64,000 nt of DNA from B30-G6 sp963701385 (GCA_963701385.1 CAVOZW010000016.1:124001-188000), one strand, 5' to 3'. Counted from the stretch's first letter, positions 1 through 9,596 are shown. The notes: generated by a model from the letters alone, not told the origin. Numbers and translations are program-made.

Positions 1-1174
1 AAATGCAAGAACGTCAATTTCCGCGTAATAACACGCAATAAACATGGTAATCCCAACCGGGGGTGTCATCATGGCAATTTGGAGACTCATAACCATAAAG
101 ACTCCAAAATGTATCGGGTCAATCCCAACCTGCAAAACAATAGGCATCAGAATCGGTCCGAGAATTACCAGAAGCGCTGTGTCATCCATGAGGGTTCCCA
201 GAGCGATAAAGAGCGCAAGACAAAGAAACAGCACCCCAATCGGGGACTGTGTTATCATCATGAATTTGTCTGTTATGAGTTGTGGCAATTGCGCTCTTAC
301 AGCAATTTTTCCAATGACAGAAGCGCAGCTATAAATGAACATTACAGTGGCGCATCTGAGACCGACGAGACAAAACAAGTCGAATAACTCCCTGATTTTG
401 AGTGAGCGATAGGCAAAAATCGCAATTATCAAAGCATACGCACTCGCTGCAATTGCAGCTTCCGTTGGTGTGAATACGCCAGAGAAAATACCCATTACCA
501 AAATGACTGGCGTTAGCAGGGCCATAAAGGCCGAATTAAAAGAAGCGTAAATTTCACGAAATTTAGGCGTTTCCTCTCCTCTGGGATACTTTCTCATTTT
601 CGCACGAAAAGCGACGGAAACCATCAAGGCGAGGCCCATTAAACAGCCAGGGATGAAACCGCCAAGCAAAAGCTTCCCAACCGACGCGGAGCAAACAACT
701 CCGGCAATAACCATGGATATGCTTGGCGGGATTACCGGACCAATACAAGCGGACGACGCTGTAACTGCGGCTGAAAATGGCGCATCATAGCCGGCATCCT
801 TCATCGCCTTGATCTCAAGCCGACCCAAACCCGAAGCGTCTGCAATCCCGGAACCAGACATTCCTGCGAAAAGCATGCTTGCTAAAACATTTACATGACC
901 CAAGTGTTCCAGGGATTCTGCTGACCAGCACATAAGCAAATCGGAAAATTCGTTTGGTAATTTCAGACTGGTTCATTATTTCAGCAGCAAGCATAAAAAA
1001 TGGTATGGCAAGCAGCACATATTTATTTAGTGAAAATCCCACAGCCGTAGCGATCGACATAAGCTCATATAAACGACCATCAAGAAAAAGGAAGATGAGC
1101 ACGGCAATCAGCATTGAGAAACCGATAGGCGTTCCAAGGGCGAAAAAAATAATCATGCCTATAAAAATGGTCAT
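1..1174 (-). pseudogene. dctM: TRAP transporter large permease DctM, frameshifted, continues past the window edge
   Basis: This is the large membrane subunit of a tripartite TRAP importer, which moves carboxylate-type solutes with Na+. Reading from 1174 downward, the first ~90 residues are a normal DctM N-terminus (MTIFIGMIIFFALGTPIGF). The frame then shifts at a CCC run near 898-900. Downstream, a second frame carries on with DctM-like sequence (SMLFAGMSGSGIADASGLG, later PVGITMFIACYYAEIDVLA) to base 1. The protein is therefore broken by a single-base indel, which is either real decay or a sequencing error. The partner dctQ next to it is also frameshifted, which favours decay of the transporter or locally poor sequence. 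The gene is truncated by the window edge. Confidence 0.85.
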
Positions 1175-1177
1175 TTG

Positions 1178-1660
1178 CTATTTCTCCTGTTTCTCAACCA
1201 TCATGTTTTCGTCCATCGTTTTTTCGCCGCGGTATAATCTTACACTTTCTCTCATTGTAAAAAACATCATGAGAAAAAAATTTACTGGAACAGCCATCCA
1301 TACAACCCACATGGGTATTTGGCTGGCTGGCGCTATTATGTGAGAGCTATAAAAGGCAACTTTTGTCGCATAAAAACCGATCACAGCCAGAGCAATAGAG
1401 ACGCACGTATTAACGAAAAGCCTTACCCAAAATTTCGCCCTTTCAGATAGATAGTTATTCAAACTTATACCGACGGTTAGATGTCCGCCCCTTCTTGTAA
1501 CCTCGCGTGGCACCAAGAAAGATCAGCCAAATGAGTAAAAATCGACAAAGCTCACTTGCCCAAGGTAAGGGGTAATTAAAACAATATCTTAGGATCACTT
1601 CGGCTGAGGACAATCCGAAAAGGGCTATCATAATAATCCTAGTGCATAATATATCATTCG
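1178..1660 (-). pseudogene. dctQ: TRAP transporter small permease DctQ, frameshifted
   Basis: This is the four-helix small permease of the TRAP transporter. The open part (1178-1516) starts abruptly inside the domain at GGHLTVGISLNN. The missing N-terminal half lies upstream in another frame, around 1495-1635, and reads AEVILRYCFNYPLPWASE followed by FLLIWLIFLGATRGYKK, which is classic DctQ. The two frames join at a C-rich run near 1486-1494. The extreme N-terminus is unclear: the best ATG, at about 1672, is in yet another frame and soon meets stops. It sits 3 nt upstream of dctM and downstream of dctP, the usual dctPQM order. Confidence 0.8.
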
Positions 1661-1784
1661 TTATGGTTCTCCATTACACCTGTCACTGCATATATCCATC
1701 GCTCCAGTGAAATCTTAACCGTAAATTGTGCGGCTACTGACCTCGGGTAACGAGGTCAGCCGCCGCAACAAATACTTTAACTTT

Positions 1785-2780
1785 CTATTTCTGTGCGGCC
1801 CGAATATCTTTGTACAGCTGAATGATTTCCTGGTTGCCACCAAGAACCGTATCGATATTGGCAGAAATTTTATCTGCAAATCCCGTCAGATCCGTTTCAA
1901 TGATTTGAATACCTTTTTTCTTAAATGCCGCAAGCGCAGCCTCATCATCCTTGTCCGACCACGCTTTAACCGCTGGTTGAATTTCTACGGCTGTTTCTGT
2001 CACCCATTTTTGCTCCTGGGGTGTAAGGCTCTGCCACACCTTTTCACTGAAATTCCAACTCACCACGTTTACCAGGTCTTGGGTCATACAAAGATAATCT
2101 GTTACTTCATGAAATTTTTCATGATACATATCAGCTATGGGGTTGTCTATCGCTTGGATCAGGTTGGTGGAAAGAGATGTATAAACTTCGCTAAAAGAAA
2201 GTCCCACAACGGAGCTTCCCAGTGCTTTCCATCCGGCAATCAGGGACTCAACCGGTATGGTCCTGTTTTTGAGGCCTTTGAGGTCTTCCAATTTGTATAT
2301 GGGTTTTTTAGACAGCATGTTAAAAACATTATTACAATCGTAATAACCGATCTGCCGAATACCCTTGCTAATAGCCTGCTGATTCATTTTTTCCTGAAGA
2401 GGCCCTGCCTTGAATTTCTTAACGTTTTCGACACTGTCGAATAGATAGAAAACACCCCATACGTTATATAGAGGAGCCACGTTTCCCAAAAGCACGTCAA
2501 TTTCTGGGTTACAGGCGATAGTGCCAAGAACCAATCCTTGTATGTGTTCCTGACCGGTACCTAGTTGTTCGGCTGGGTAGACTTCAACCTTAATGGCACC
2601 GTTCGATTTTGCCTCTAACACTTTTTTAAACTCCAAGCAGGCAAAATGGAAATGTGAGGATGGGGCATTCACATGACCAAATTTCAACACCGTTACCTTG
2701 GCGAACGTTGTCGACGCCATGAAAAAAGATACCATTACCGCAATAAGAATTAAAGCCGATGTTTTTGTACGTTTTCCCAT
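1785..2780 (-). CDS. dctP: TRAP transporter solute-binding protein DctP
   Basis: A periplasmic solute receptor of 331 residues, usual for DctP. Residues 1-27 form a Sec signal peptide ending ...STTFA, and the mature protein opens with a typical FGHVNAPSSHFH strand. The central region (about 165-220) has the family's ligand-contact segment, LEDLKGLKNRTIPVESLIAG followed by FSEVYTSLST. It binds a carboxylate-type solute and delivers it to DctQM. It is the first gene of dctPQM, and unlike its partners it is intact. An Lrp/AsnC-type regulator is divergent from it across 284 bp. The substrate cannot be told from sequence. Confidence 0.9.
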   Translation of the reverse strand: MGKRTKTSALILIAVMVSFFMASTTFAKVTVLKFGHVNAPSSHFHFACLEFKKVLEAKSNGAIKVEVYPAEQLGTGQEHIQGLVLGTIACNPEIDVLLGNVAPLYNVWGVFYLFDSVENVKKFKAGPLQEKMNQQAISKGIRQIGYYDCNNVFNMLSKKPIYKLEDLKGLKNRTIPVESLIAGWKALGSSVVGLSFSEVYTSLSTNLIQAIDNPIADMYHEKFHEVTDYLCMTQDLVNVVSWNFSEKVWQSLTPQEQKWVTETAVEIQPAVKAWSDKDDEAALAAFKKKGIQIIETDLTGFADKISANIDTVLGGNQEIIQLYKDIRAAQK

Positions 2781-2957
2781 TTTAGTCTCCTCCTTTTAAA
2801 ATATTCCGTGGTTAATACCCCCCTTCATCAAAACCATATTGATGAATATCATTAAATCGCTGAATAAAACACTTTTCGACAGGTGTCAAGCATTAAATGG
2901 CTATATATATTAAAAAAATAAATAATATTGATGTTTATTTGCACAACAACTTATATA

Positions 2958-2986
2958 TTGACAATTGATTTCATGTTGGTTATATG
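2958..2986 (+). promoter_or_regulatory. Sigma-70-type promoter of the Lrp-family gene
   Basis: A perfect -35 box TTGACA (2958-2963) is followed by a 17-bp spacer and a -10-like TATATG (2981-2986). It lies about 80 bp before the regulator at 3065. Confidence 0.6.
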
Positions 2987-3013
2987 AGACCAACGTACCG
3001 TAACTTTTGTTAC
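2975..3013. promoter_or_regulatory. Candidate operator: two inverted repeats over the promoter
   Basis: The arms GTTGGT (2975-2980) and ACCAAC (2989-2994) flank the -10 box of the preceding promoter. A second dyad, GTAAC-ttt(t)-GTTAC, lies at 3000-3013. The position, overlapping and just after the -10, fits autorepression by the adjacent Lrp/AsnC-type protein and possibly control of the divergent dctPQM. This is an inference from position only. Confidence 0.4.
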
Positions 3014-3064
3014 TGTATTAAGCGAATTATTAATATTTTGATGAATTATATTGAGGTATTTTAG

Positions 3065-3508
3065 ATGGATATCGATAAATTGAGCTTCGACATCAGCAGG
3101 CAATTACAGTCCGGACGAAAAACCTCAAAGGCGATAGCAGAAGAACTTAACGTTTCCCTCAATACTGTCAGCAGAAGGATAGAACGCCTGACCAAATCCG
3201 GTATTTTAGAAATAAAAGGTCTCGTCGATACGGATGCAATTCCAAATCACATGTTGGCGCTCATCGGCATAAATCTTCGGACCCGGGATCTGGCATTACG
3301 CGCACAAGAAATTAGTGAAATAAATGGTGTAATATCGGTGGGCGTCGTTACTGGCAGATTCGATGTCATCGCACTCATTCTGCTGAATAACGATAACGAT
3401 CTTTTAAGGTTTCACACCAAAGAATTACCAAAAATACAGGATATTGTATTCTCTGAAACTTTTACGATGTATAAAAACATACACTGGAAGGTCCCCTATG
3501 TTCTATAA
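3065..3508 (+). CDS. Lrp/AsnC-family transcriptional regulator
   Basis: A DNA-binding regulator of 147 residues, the usual Lrp/AsnC length. The N-terminal helix-turn-helix (residues about 5-55) contains TSKAIAEELNVSLNTVSRRI. The C-terminal RAM/AsnC effector domain (about 65-145) contains the segment INGVISVGVVTGRFDVIALI. Family members form octamers and sense amino acids or related metabolites. It is divergent from the TRAP receptor gene dctP, so it is probably the local regulator of that transporter. A dyad over its own promoter suggests autoregulation. The effector is unknown. Confidence 0.85.
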   Translation: MDIDKLSFDISRQLQSGRKTSKAIAEELNVSLNTVSRRIERLTKSGILEIKGLVDTDAIPNHMLALIGINLRTRDLALRAQEISEINGVISVGVVTGRFDVIALILLNNDNDLLRFHTKELPKIQDIVFSETFTMYKNIHWKVPYVL

Positions 3509-3590
3509 AACCGGTAATATTATACATGACATTTCTTAAGGCTTTTACGCTAAATTCCAACAACATAAATACACTTCATAGGAGCAAATA

Positions 3591-3782
3591 ATGAAGATAC
3601 TGAAAATCGATCATATCGGGATTGCCGTAAAGAGCATCGCTGAAAGCAAAGATTTTTAGATGGATTGCCTTGGTCTTGATTTCGAAAAAGCTGAAACCGT
3701 TCAGGAACAGAAGGTGACGACCGGTGGCTTGTTGGTTGAACTCTGTGAAAAACAACAGGGTCTGTCAGCCTTTTTTATATAA
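3591..3782 (+). pseudogene. Remnant of methylmalonyl-CoA epimerase (VOC superfamily)
   Basis: An ATG with a good GGAG site opens MKILKIDHIGIAVKSIAESK, the N-terminus of methylmalonyl-CoA epimerase. A TAG stops the frame at 3657-3659, where family members have Tyr (FY motif). The same frame then continues with MDCLGLDFEKAETVQEQKVT and ends after about 60 codons, against about 135 in intact enzymes. The sequence after KVTT does not follow the family closely, so an internal deletion is likely. The end overlaps the convergent lytic transglycosylase gene. A functional product is not expected. Confidence 0.75.
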
Positions 3783-4352
3783 ATAAAAATACTTCATAAC
3801 TTTTTTGACATAATCCTCTGTCTCCTGGATGGGCGGGATGTTCATGTGTTTATCCACAATGGTCGGACCTGCATTGTAGGCCGCCAGAGCCAGTGGCAGT
3901 TTTCCTTCAAACCGTTCAACAAGAGACTTGAAATAGCGGGCACCGCCCAGGATATTTTGCCTTGGGTCATGCGGATCTCGAATATTGAATGTCCTTAAGT
4001 TCTGGGGCATTATCTGCATCAACCCAAGGGCACCTTTTTTTGAAATAGCCATTGGGTCAAAGTCTGACTCCACTTTTATCATCGCTTTTATGAGCGAAAA
4101 AGACAAATTGAAGGTATTGGAGGCTTCCTGGATAATGCCATCATATTTTTTTGTTGCCACTGACGCTTTGGGTCGCTCCTTGATATACAGTGTATATTGA
4201 GACGAGGTCGGTGCATTGGTAAAGTAAAGTACGCCTTGACTGTCGATGTACATATAAATATCTGCCTGACTCGGGCTGTTTGAAAAAAATAGAAACAAGA
4301 CCGCAGTAACCATCTTGATAAACAGGCTCTGTTGTATCTGGGTCCTCATCAC
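3765..4352 (-). CDS. Lytic transglycosylase, SLT domain, with DUF4124-like N-terminus
   Basis: A periplasmic peptidoglycan lytic transglycosylase that cleaves the MurNAc-GlcNAc bond. Residues 1-30 are a signal peptide ending SPSQA. Residues about 31-60 (YMYIDSQGVLYFTNAPTSSQ) resemble the DUF4124 module that often precedes SLT domains. The SLT domain covers about 72-190, with the catalytic Glu at 95 (KVESDFDP), GLMQIMP at 110-116 and AAYNAG at 157-162. At 195 residues it is a compact family member. The 3' end overlaps the epimerase remnant on the opposite strand by 18 bp. A role in cell-wall turnover is likely; the exact class is not determined. Confidence 0.9.
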   Translation of the reverse strand: MMRTQIQQSLFIKMVTAVLFLFFSNSPSQADIYMYIDSQGVLYFTNAPTSSQYTLYIKERPKASVATKKYDGIIQEASNTFNLSFSLIKAMIKVESDFDPMAISKKGALGLMQIMPQNLRTFNIRDPHDPRQNILGGARYFKSLVERFEGKLPLALAAYNAGPTIVDKHMNIPPIQETEDYVKKVMKYFYLYKKG

Positions 4353-4474
4353 GTTCTGCCTTATGAGAATGAAAGAGCGGTGCTATAACCCGAAGGGACG
4401 CAAGCAAAAAACGACCCTATCGCTTTTAAAAAAATAGTCCCCACTGTCTTTTAATATTAACTATTTGGTTTTTA

Positions 4475-5773
4475 TCATGTTTTCTGTTTTTTTTCAACGC
4501 TATTCTTTTTCTGATTCTTTTTTTCCCGTGAGGTAAACACTTGAATTGTCCCGAACTCTCCATCGTATCCTGGAACAAACCGAAGCTCTTTTTTGCGGAC
4601 CCTTTTAATCGCCTCACCCAATAAAGGAACGTCCATATGAATCAGCGATTTTAGCGGCAGCTCATGCAGAATTTTTAATTCGGGCCCTTTATTAACCAAC
4701 AACTCATTAAATACCTTATTGACCTTTTTGGTATTGGGCCCGACACCCAGTAGTTCAGACAATATTTCATGAAGTGGAATGATGTGATGGCATGGATGGT
4801 GTTTTTGCGGGTGTGCCCCTAGTGGACGATCTGCCAACTGCTCCACCCGGTGAAGGACACCGAGCGTCATAGACTTTCCGCAGATGGGACAAATCCCTTG
4901 TTGTCGAATGGTCTCTGTCGGCCATGAACGATGGTCACACTTCCGGTGTCCATCGATGTGATATTTTCCCAGTTCCGGGAAAAACTCAAATGTACCACAG
5001 AATAATTTCGGATCACCTGTCTTAATGGCTTCTTTGATATGGAAATAGCTCAGTTCGGTATTGAATCTATTGGCCTCTCTGCCCAATTTCATGGGAGAAT
5101 GAGCATCTGAATTGGAAATAAGGGTCAATCCATCCAAACATTTAACACGCCAATTCATTTCGGGATCAGAAGATAAACCGGTTTCCACCGCAAAAACATG
5201 GGTTGTCAAATCTTCAAAACATTCCTGAATTGAATCAAATCCTGATTTGGAACCCAGCATGGAAAACCAGGGCGTCCATATATGGGCTGGAACAAGAAAG
5301 CTGTCCGTCGAAACTTCAAGGGATATTTCAAGGAGATTCCTGGCATCCAGACCCAGTATCGGTCTACCATCTGATTTTATGTTCCCAATCTTGTCAAGCG
5401 CCTGATTAAATTTTTCAACAGATTCAATGTCCGGAAAAAAAACAAGATTATGATTTTTTCGGGTTTTTCCATTTTTCTTATATACATTGCTGATTTCTGA
5501 AACCAGAACAAATCGAACAATACCCTGACAGTTTTCTGGAATATACGTATTACAGGATCGGGCTATGTCTTCTCTGAGTTTAAACAATCCCGCTTCGGCC
5601 GGCACCAATTTATCTTTGATTTCCATTAGCCAGGCAGGGTGTGTAACATCGCCGGTACCCAGAACGGTTATTCCTTTATGTTGACCGGCGATATAACAGC
5701 TTTCCAAATCCAGATTTTTGGCAGTGGCTCTGGAATATTTTGAATGAACATGTAGGTCGGCGATAAATTTCAT
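4475..5773 (-). CDS. Endonuclease Q-family protein (PHP domain, TIGR00375 type)
   Basis: The N-terminus MKFIADLHVHSKYSRA is the PHP-domain metal-binding start (Asp6, His8, His10) of the family in which endonuclease Q was characterised. That enzyme nicks DNA 5' of deaminated bases such as uracil and hypoxanthine. A Cys/His cluster near residues 275-320 (CDHRSWP, later CPICGKS) is the family's zinc-binding region. The C-terminal part runs to GYDGEFGTIQVF and ends in a Lys-rich tail. The length of 432 is normal. It is divergent from dnaN, the beta clamp; archaeal EndoQ is reported to work with PCNA, so the pairing is suggestive. Some annotations call this family a UvrD-like or PHP phosphoesterase. 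Confidence 0.8.
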   Translation of the reverse strand: MKFIADLHVHSKYSRATAKNLDLESCYIAGQHKGITVLGTGDVTHPAWLMEIKDKLVPAEAGLFKLREDIARSCNTYIPENCQGIVRFVLVSEISNVYKKNGKTRKNHNLVFFPDIESVEKFNQALDKIGNIKSDGRPILGLDARNLLEISLEVSTDSFLVPAHIWTPWFSMLGSKSGFDSIQECFEDLTTHVFAVETGLSSDPEMNWRVKCLDGLTLISNSDAHSPMKLGREANRFNTELSYFHIKEAIKTGDPKLFCGTFEFFPELGKYHIDGHRKCDHRSWPTETIRQQGICPICGKSMTLGVLHRVEQLADRPLGAHPQKHHPCHHIIPLHEILSELLGVGPNTKKVNKVFNELLVNKGPELKILHELPLKSLIHMDVPLLGEAIKRVRKKELRFVPGYDGEFGTIQVFTSREKKNQKKNSVEKKQKT

Positions 5774-6048
5774 CTTGTCTGGTTGGGTTATTTTAGCTAT
5801 ATATATAAAGTTAAAACATATTTATACACAATATATTGTATTTTATATTGATAAATTGTTCATAATTTTCTATTTATAAACAAAAAGTATGCCACAGATT
5901 AAAAAAACGCTGTTTTTGACAGTTTTTCAATCCTTTATTGTAAACTGAAAATATTATATTATATTAGTAAAATCAATATATTGTTAACTTATTGTTGTTA
6001 TGAACAACCCTTATTAATATTTATATTTTTATAAAGTAGGAAATACAT
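5774..6048. promoter_or_regulatory. AT-rich dnaN/endoQ divergent control region, candidate origin
   Basis: A very AT-rich 275-bp gap between endonuclease Q and dnaN. It has one DnaA-box-like TTATACACA (5822-5830). A promoter-like TTGACA (5916-5921), 17-bp spacer and TGTAAA (5939-5944) points toward dnaN. A perfect dyad GTTGTT-ATG-AACAAC lies at 5994-6008. A single weak DnaA box is not enough to call oriC; it is listed as a candidate because of AT content and position next to dnaN-gyrB. Confidence 0.35.
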
Positions 6049-7167
6049 ATGAAGATTACAATTAAAAAAGGGGATATTCTGGCCGTTCTTTCAAAAATTC
6101 AGGGACTGACCAGTCGAAAAAGCAATCTCGCCATAACTGAAAATGTCATGTTGATAACGAGCGACAACGGTATCACATTGATGGCGACAGATCTTGAAAC
6201 CGGCATTGAAGGTTCGTACCCAGCTGTTGTCGAAAAGGAAGGCGGTATCGCTATCAACGCCAGAAAATTTTATGAAATTGTCCGGGAATTTCCAAACGAT
6301 GATATTGAAATTAATGAGGTGGAAAACAAATGGATCGAAATAGGTAGTCCAGACATTCAGTATCATATTGTGGGAATGGATTCGGATGAATTTCCTGAAA
6401 ATCCTCAGGTGGATGAAATTGAACTTTTTGAAATGGAATCATCCTTTTTAAAAAAGATGATCGAAAAAAGCACCATGATTAGCGGAACCACAGACGATAA
6501 GCGCGCCCATATAACGGGTACCCTTTTTGAACGAATTGAAACAGCGGATGATATCTGTGTCAGAATGGTATCCACTGATGGAAGTCGATTATCAAAGGCG
6601 GATTATCATTTTAAGAAAGACCTCAAGATACCGGTATTTGATAAAATAATCATTCCCAAAAAGGGATTGATGGAAGTCGCGAAATTTTTATCTTTAGAAG
6701 GGACCGTCCGCGTGGGAGTAAAGAAAACCTATTTTATTGCTAAAAAAGAGACCGAAACGGTCATCATCAGGCTTTTGGAAGGAGAATTTCCAGAATATAC
6801 AGATATTGTTAAAAAAGAAAAAAGATTTGATGTTATTGTCAATAGGGCTAATTTTACGATGATGTTGAAACGAATGTCTATCTTATCTTCTGAAAACTAC
6901 AAAGGCGCAGTTTTTGATTTTGGAAAAGATAGCATTACCGTCAGTGCAACGAACCCTGAAATTGGTGAATCCAAAGAAGACATGGCCATCGATTTTAGCC
7001 GGGATTCCATAAAAGTTGCTTTTAATCCCAAATATTTTATTGAAATATTAAATGCCATTGAAACGGACAATGTACTGATCAATATCGTCAGTGAAGAAAA
7101 ACCCTGTGTCATTGAAGGGGAAAACGATAAAACATATTTAGGCGTAATTATGCCGATGAGAATATAA
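6049..7167 (+). CDS. dnaN: DNA polymerase III beta subunit (sliding clamp)
   Basis: The processivity clamp of the replicative polymerase, 372 residues, the normal length. Its sequence is typical of the family, from MKITIKKGDILAVLSKIQGL at the N-terminus to the conserved C-terminal end YLGVIMPMRI, where the hydrophobic partner-binding pocket ends. Three clamp domains of about 120 residues each are expected. The start has an AGGAAA site upstream. The stop overlaps the gyrB start by one base (TAATG), so the two are translationally coupled. Unusually, neither dnaA nor recF lies next to it; the upstream neighbour is divergent endonuclease Q. Confidence 0.97.
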   Translation: MKITIKKGDILAVLSKIQGLTSRKSNLAITENVMLITSDNGITLMATDLETGIEGSYPAVVEKEGGIAINARKFYEIVREFPNDDIEINEVENKWIEIGSPDIQYHIVGMDSDEFPENPQVDEIELFEMESSFLKKMIEKSTMISGTTDDKRAHITGTLFERIETADDICVRMVSTDGSRLSKADYHFKKDLKIPVFDKIIIPKKGLMEVAKFLSLEGTVRVGVKKTYFIAKKETETVIIRLLEGEFPEYTDIVKKEKRFDVIVNRANFTMMLKRMSILSSENYKGAVFDFGKDSITVSATNPEIGESKEDMAIDFSRDSIKVAFNPKYFIEILNAIETDNVLINIVSEEKPCVIEGENDKTYLGVIMPMRI

Positions 7168-9596
7168 TGGAAAAAACATACGACGAAACGAGTATCAATG
7201 TATTGGAAGGGTTACAGCCTGTAAGATTAAGACCCTCCATGTACATAGGGAATGTGGACGTAGCCGGGCTGCATCATCTGGTTTATGAAGTGGTTGATAA
7301 CAGTATTGATGAGGCAATGGCCGGATACTGTGAGAATATTACCGTAACCATTCATTCTAACAACAGCGTGAGCGTGGAAGACGATGGCCGGGGAATACCG
7401 GTCGGTGTTCATAAAACCGAAAAAATACCAGCCGTAGAAGTGGTGCTAACGAAACTGCATGCCGGAGGCAAATTCGACAACGATTCCTATAAAGTTTCCG
7501 GCGGTCTTCACGGCGTAGGGGTTTCGGTTGTAAACGCGCTTTCAGTGATTCTGGAAGTAGAAGTTTATAAAGATCAAAAAGTCTATTACCAGACATATGA
7601 AAGAGGTAAAAAAACAAGTGAATTGATGGTGGTAGGCAAAACAAACAAAAGAGGCACCAAGATACATTTTACCCCGGATCCTGAAATATTTAATTCCGTT
7701 GAATTCAGTTATGAAATATTGGTCCGTCGTATTCGAGAGTTGGCATTCCTGAATAAGGGCATCAGAATTATTCTTCAAGACGAAAGATCTGATGAAAAAA
7801 ATGAATTCATGTACAGAGGCGGCATCGTTTCCTTTGTGGAATACATTAATAAACGACACGCGGCTATTCACAAACCTATTTTTATTGAGGGCGACAAATC
7901 GGATGTTCAGATAGAAGTGGCCATACAATATAATGACACATTTAAAGAAAAAATATTTTCTTTTGCTAACAATATCAATACGGTAGAAGGAGGTTTCCAT
8001 CTGATAGGGTTCAAGGCTGGATTGACCCGTACGCTTAATCAATATTTATTGAATGGCAATTTGCCTAAAAATCTCATTGCAAAAATTAGTGGAGATGACG
8101 TTCGGGAGGGTATCACGGCTATCGTCAGCGTCCGTATTCGCAACCCGCAATTTGAGGGACAAACAAAGACAAAACTGGGTAACAGTGAAGTCAAAGGTCT
8201 TGTCGAGTCGCTTGTCAATGAAAAACTGAGCATTTTTCTCGAGGAAAACCCCACCATTGCTAAAAAGATAATTGCAAAGGCGGTCGATGCCGCCAGGGCC
8301 AGAGATGCCGCCAAACGCGCCAGAGATCTTGCCAGGAACAAGGGTTCACTGATTGATTCGACATTGCCAGGAAAACTGGCGGAATGTCAGGCTTCGGAGC
8401 CGGCCCAGCGGGAAATTTTTCTGGTGGAAGGCGATTCAGCCGGCGGTTCGGCAAAACAGGGCCGGGACCGAAAATTTCAGGCGATTTTACCCTTGAAAGG
8501 TAAAATACTTAATGTTGAAAAGGCGCGCTTTGATAAAATTCTACGCAGCGAAGAAATTAAAAATATCATCACAGTCCTTGGAACGGGAGTCGGCAAGGAA
8601 GAATATGATATAGAAAAGCTTCGTTACCATAAGATCGTCATTATGACGGATGCCGATGTCGACGGCTCACATATACGGACGTTACTTTTGACCTTTTTCT
8701 ACAGACAGTTCCCAGAGGTCATAGAAAATGGATATTTGTATATAGCTCAACCCCCTCTTTTGAAAGTGGGTAAGGGAAAAAACGAAATATATCTAAAAGA
8801 CGAGCAGGATTTCAACGATTATATACTCAAACGCATCTGTCAAAAGAAAATCGTAACCATTGGCAAGGAAGCGGAGGAATTATCCAACCATCGGTTGATG
8901 ATATTTCTTAGCAATTTAGCGGAATATTTCAACATACTCTCCAAAATTGAGAAAAAAGGATTTTATCAGAACTTGACCGAGGCCGTTATCCGGCAAAGCA
9001 TCCTCAACAAAAAAATCCTTAGGGATAAAGATCAAATGGTGTCTTTGAAGGAAGCGCTCTTGAAACAACGATATGAGACAATTGAACTTAAATGGAATGG
9101 TGAGAGCGATTTTTATGAAATAACAGTCAGTCCTAACGCCGAACTCAAAAGCGAATTATTGATCAAGAACCCGTTTATAACGGACGTGGTCCCCATCAAA
9201 ATAGGTAAGGGTCTTGTATATTCCGCTGATTTCCAAAAGGCCAGGATTCTCGGAAAGAAAATATTTAAATATGATATTCCGCCGTTTGTGGTGTCTTCGA
9301 CGGAAAAGGACGAGGACGGACAGGTGTTTGAAAACAAGAAAGCGCTTTTCATTCATCTTGTGGAGGAAGGAAAAAAAGGCATCAGTATTCAACGCTATAA
9401 AGGCTTGGGTGAAATGAACCCCGAGCAACTTTGGCAGACGACCATGAATCCAGAGAAAAGAACCTTGCTTCAGGTTAGAATAGAAGACGCTGTGGATACT
9501 GATGAGATCTTCACTATTTTGATGGGAGATGAAGTAGAACCCAGAAGGGAATTTATTCAGAACAACGCACTGTCGGTCAGGACGCTGGACATCTGA
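7167..9596 (+). CDS. gyrB: DNA gyrase subunit B
   Basis: The ATPase subunit of DNA gyrase, which introduces negative supercoils. It has 809 residues, in the normal range. The N-terminal GHKL ATPase shows EVVDNSIDEA (about 40-50), DDGRGIPV (about 72) and GGLHGVGVSVVNAL (about 112-125). The TOPRIM domain has EGDSAGGSAKQGRD (about 420) and DADVDGSHIRTLL (about 495). The C-terminus shows the usual QRYKGLGEMNPEQLW. It follows dnaN directly with a one-base overlap; recF, which often sits between them, is absent. GyrA is outside the window. Confidence 0.97.
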   Translation: MEKTYDETSINVLEGLQPVRLRPSMYIGNVDVAGLHHLVYEVVDNSIDEAMAGYCENITVTIHSNNSVSVEDDGRGIPVGVHKTEKIPAVEVVLTKLHAGGKFDNDSYKVSGGLHGVGVSVVNALSVILEVEVYKDQKVYYQTYERGKKTSELMVVGKTNKRGTKIHFTPDPEIFNSVEFSYEILVRRIRELAFLNKGIRIILQDERSDEKNEFMYRGGIVSFVEYINKRHAAIHKPIFIEGDKSDVQIEVAIQYNDTFKEKIFSFANNINTVEGGFHLIGFKAGLTRTLNQYLLNGNLPKNLIAKISGDDVREGITAIVSVRIRNPQFEGQTKTKLGNSEVKGLVESLVNEKLSIFLEENPTIAKKIIAKAVDAARARDAAKRARDLARNKGSLIDSTLPGKLAECQASEPAQREIFLVEGDSAGGSAKQGRDRKFQAILPLKGKILNVEKARFDKILRSEEIKNIITVLGTGVGKEEYDIEKLRYHKIVIMTDADVDGSHIRTLLLTFFYRQFPEVIENGYLYIAQPPLLKVGKGKNEIYLKDEQDFNDYILKRICQKKIVTIGKEAEELSNHRLMIFLSNLAEYFNILSKIEKKGFYQNLTEAVIRQSILNKKILRDKDQMVSLKEALLKQRYETIELKWNGESDFYEITVSPNAELKSELLIKNPFITDVVPIKIGKGLVYSADFQKARILGKKIFKYDIPPFVVSSTEKDEDGQVFENKKALFIHLVEEGKKGISIQRYKGLGEMNPEQLWQTTMNPEKRTLLQVRIEDAVDTDEIFTILMGDEVEPRREFIQNNALSVRTLDI

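Noticed and set aside
1640..1672. TGA in the dctQ 5' region as a selenocysteine codon
   Set aside because: It is followed by further stops in that frame and lies in a gene with other frameshifts; DctQ has no Cys at this place.
3657..3659. TAG in the epimerase frame as a pyrrolysine codon
   Set aside because: The family has Tyr here, and the frame also ends early after about 60 codons, so decay explains it better. No Pyl genes are in the window.
3848..3858. TTATCCACA, a perfect DnaA box
   Set aside because: Single and inside the lytic transglycosylase coding sequence; another (22324-22332) is inside yidC. Both are likely chance.
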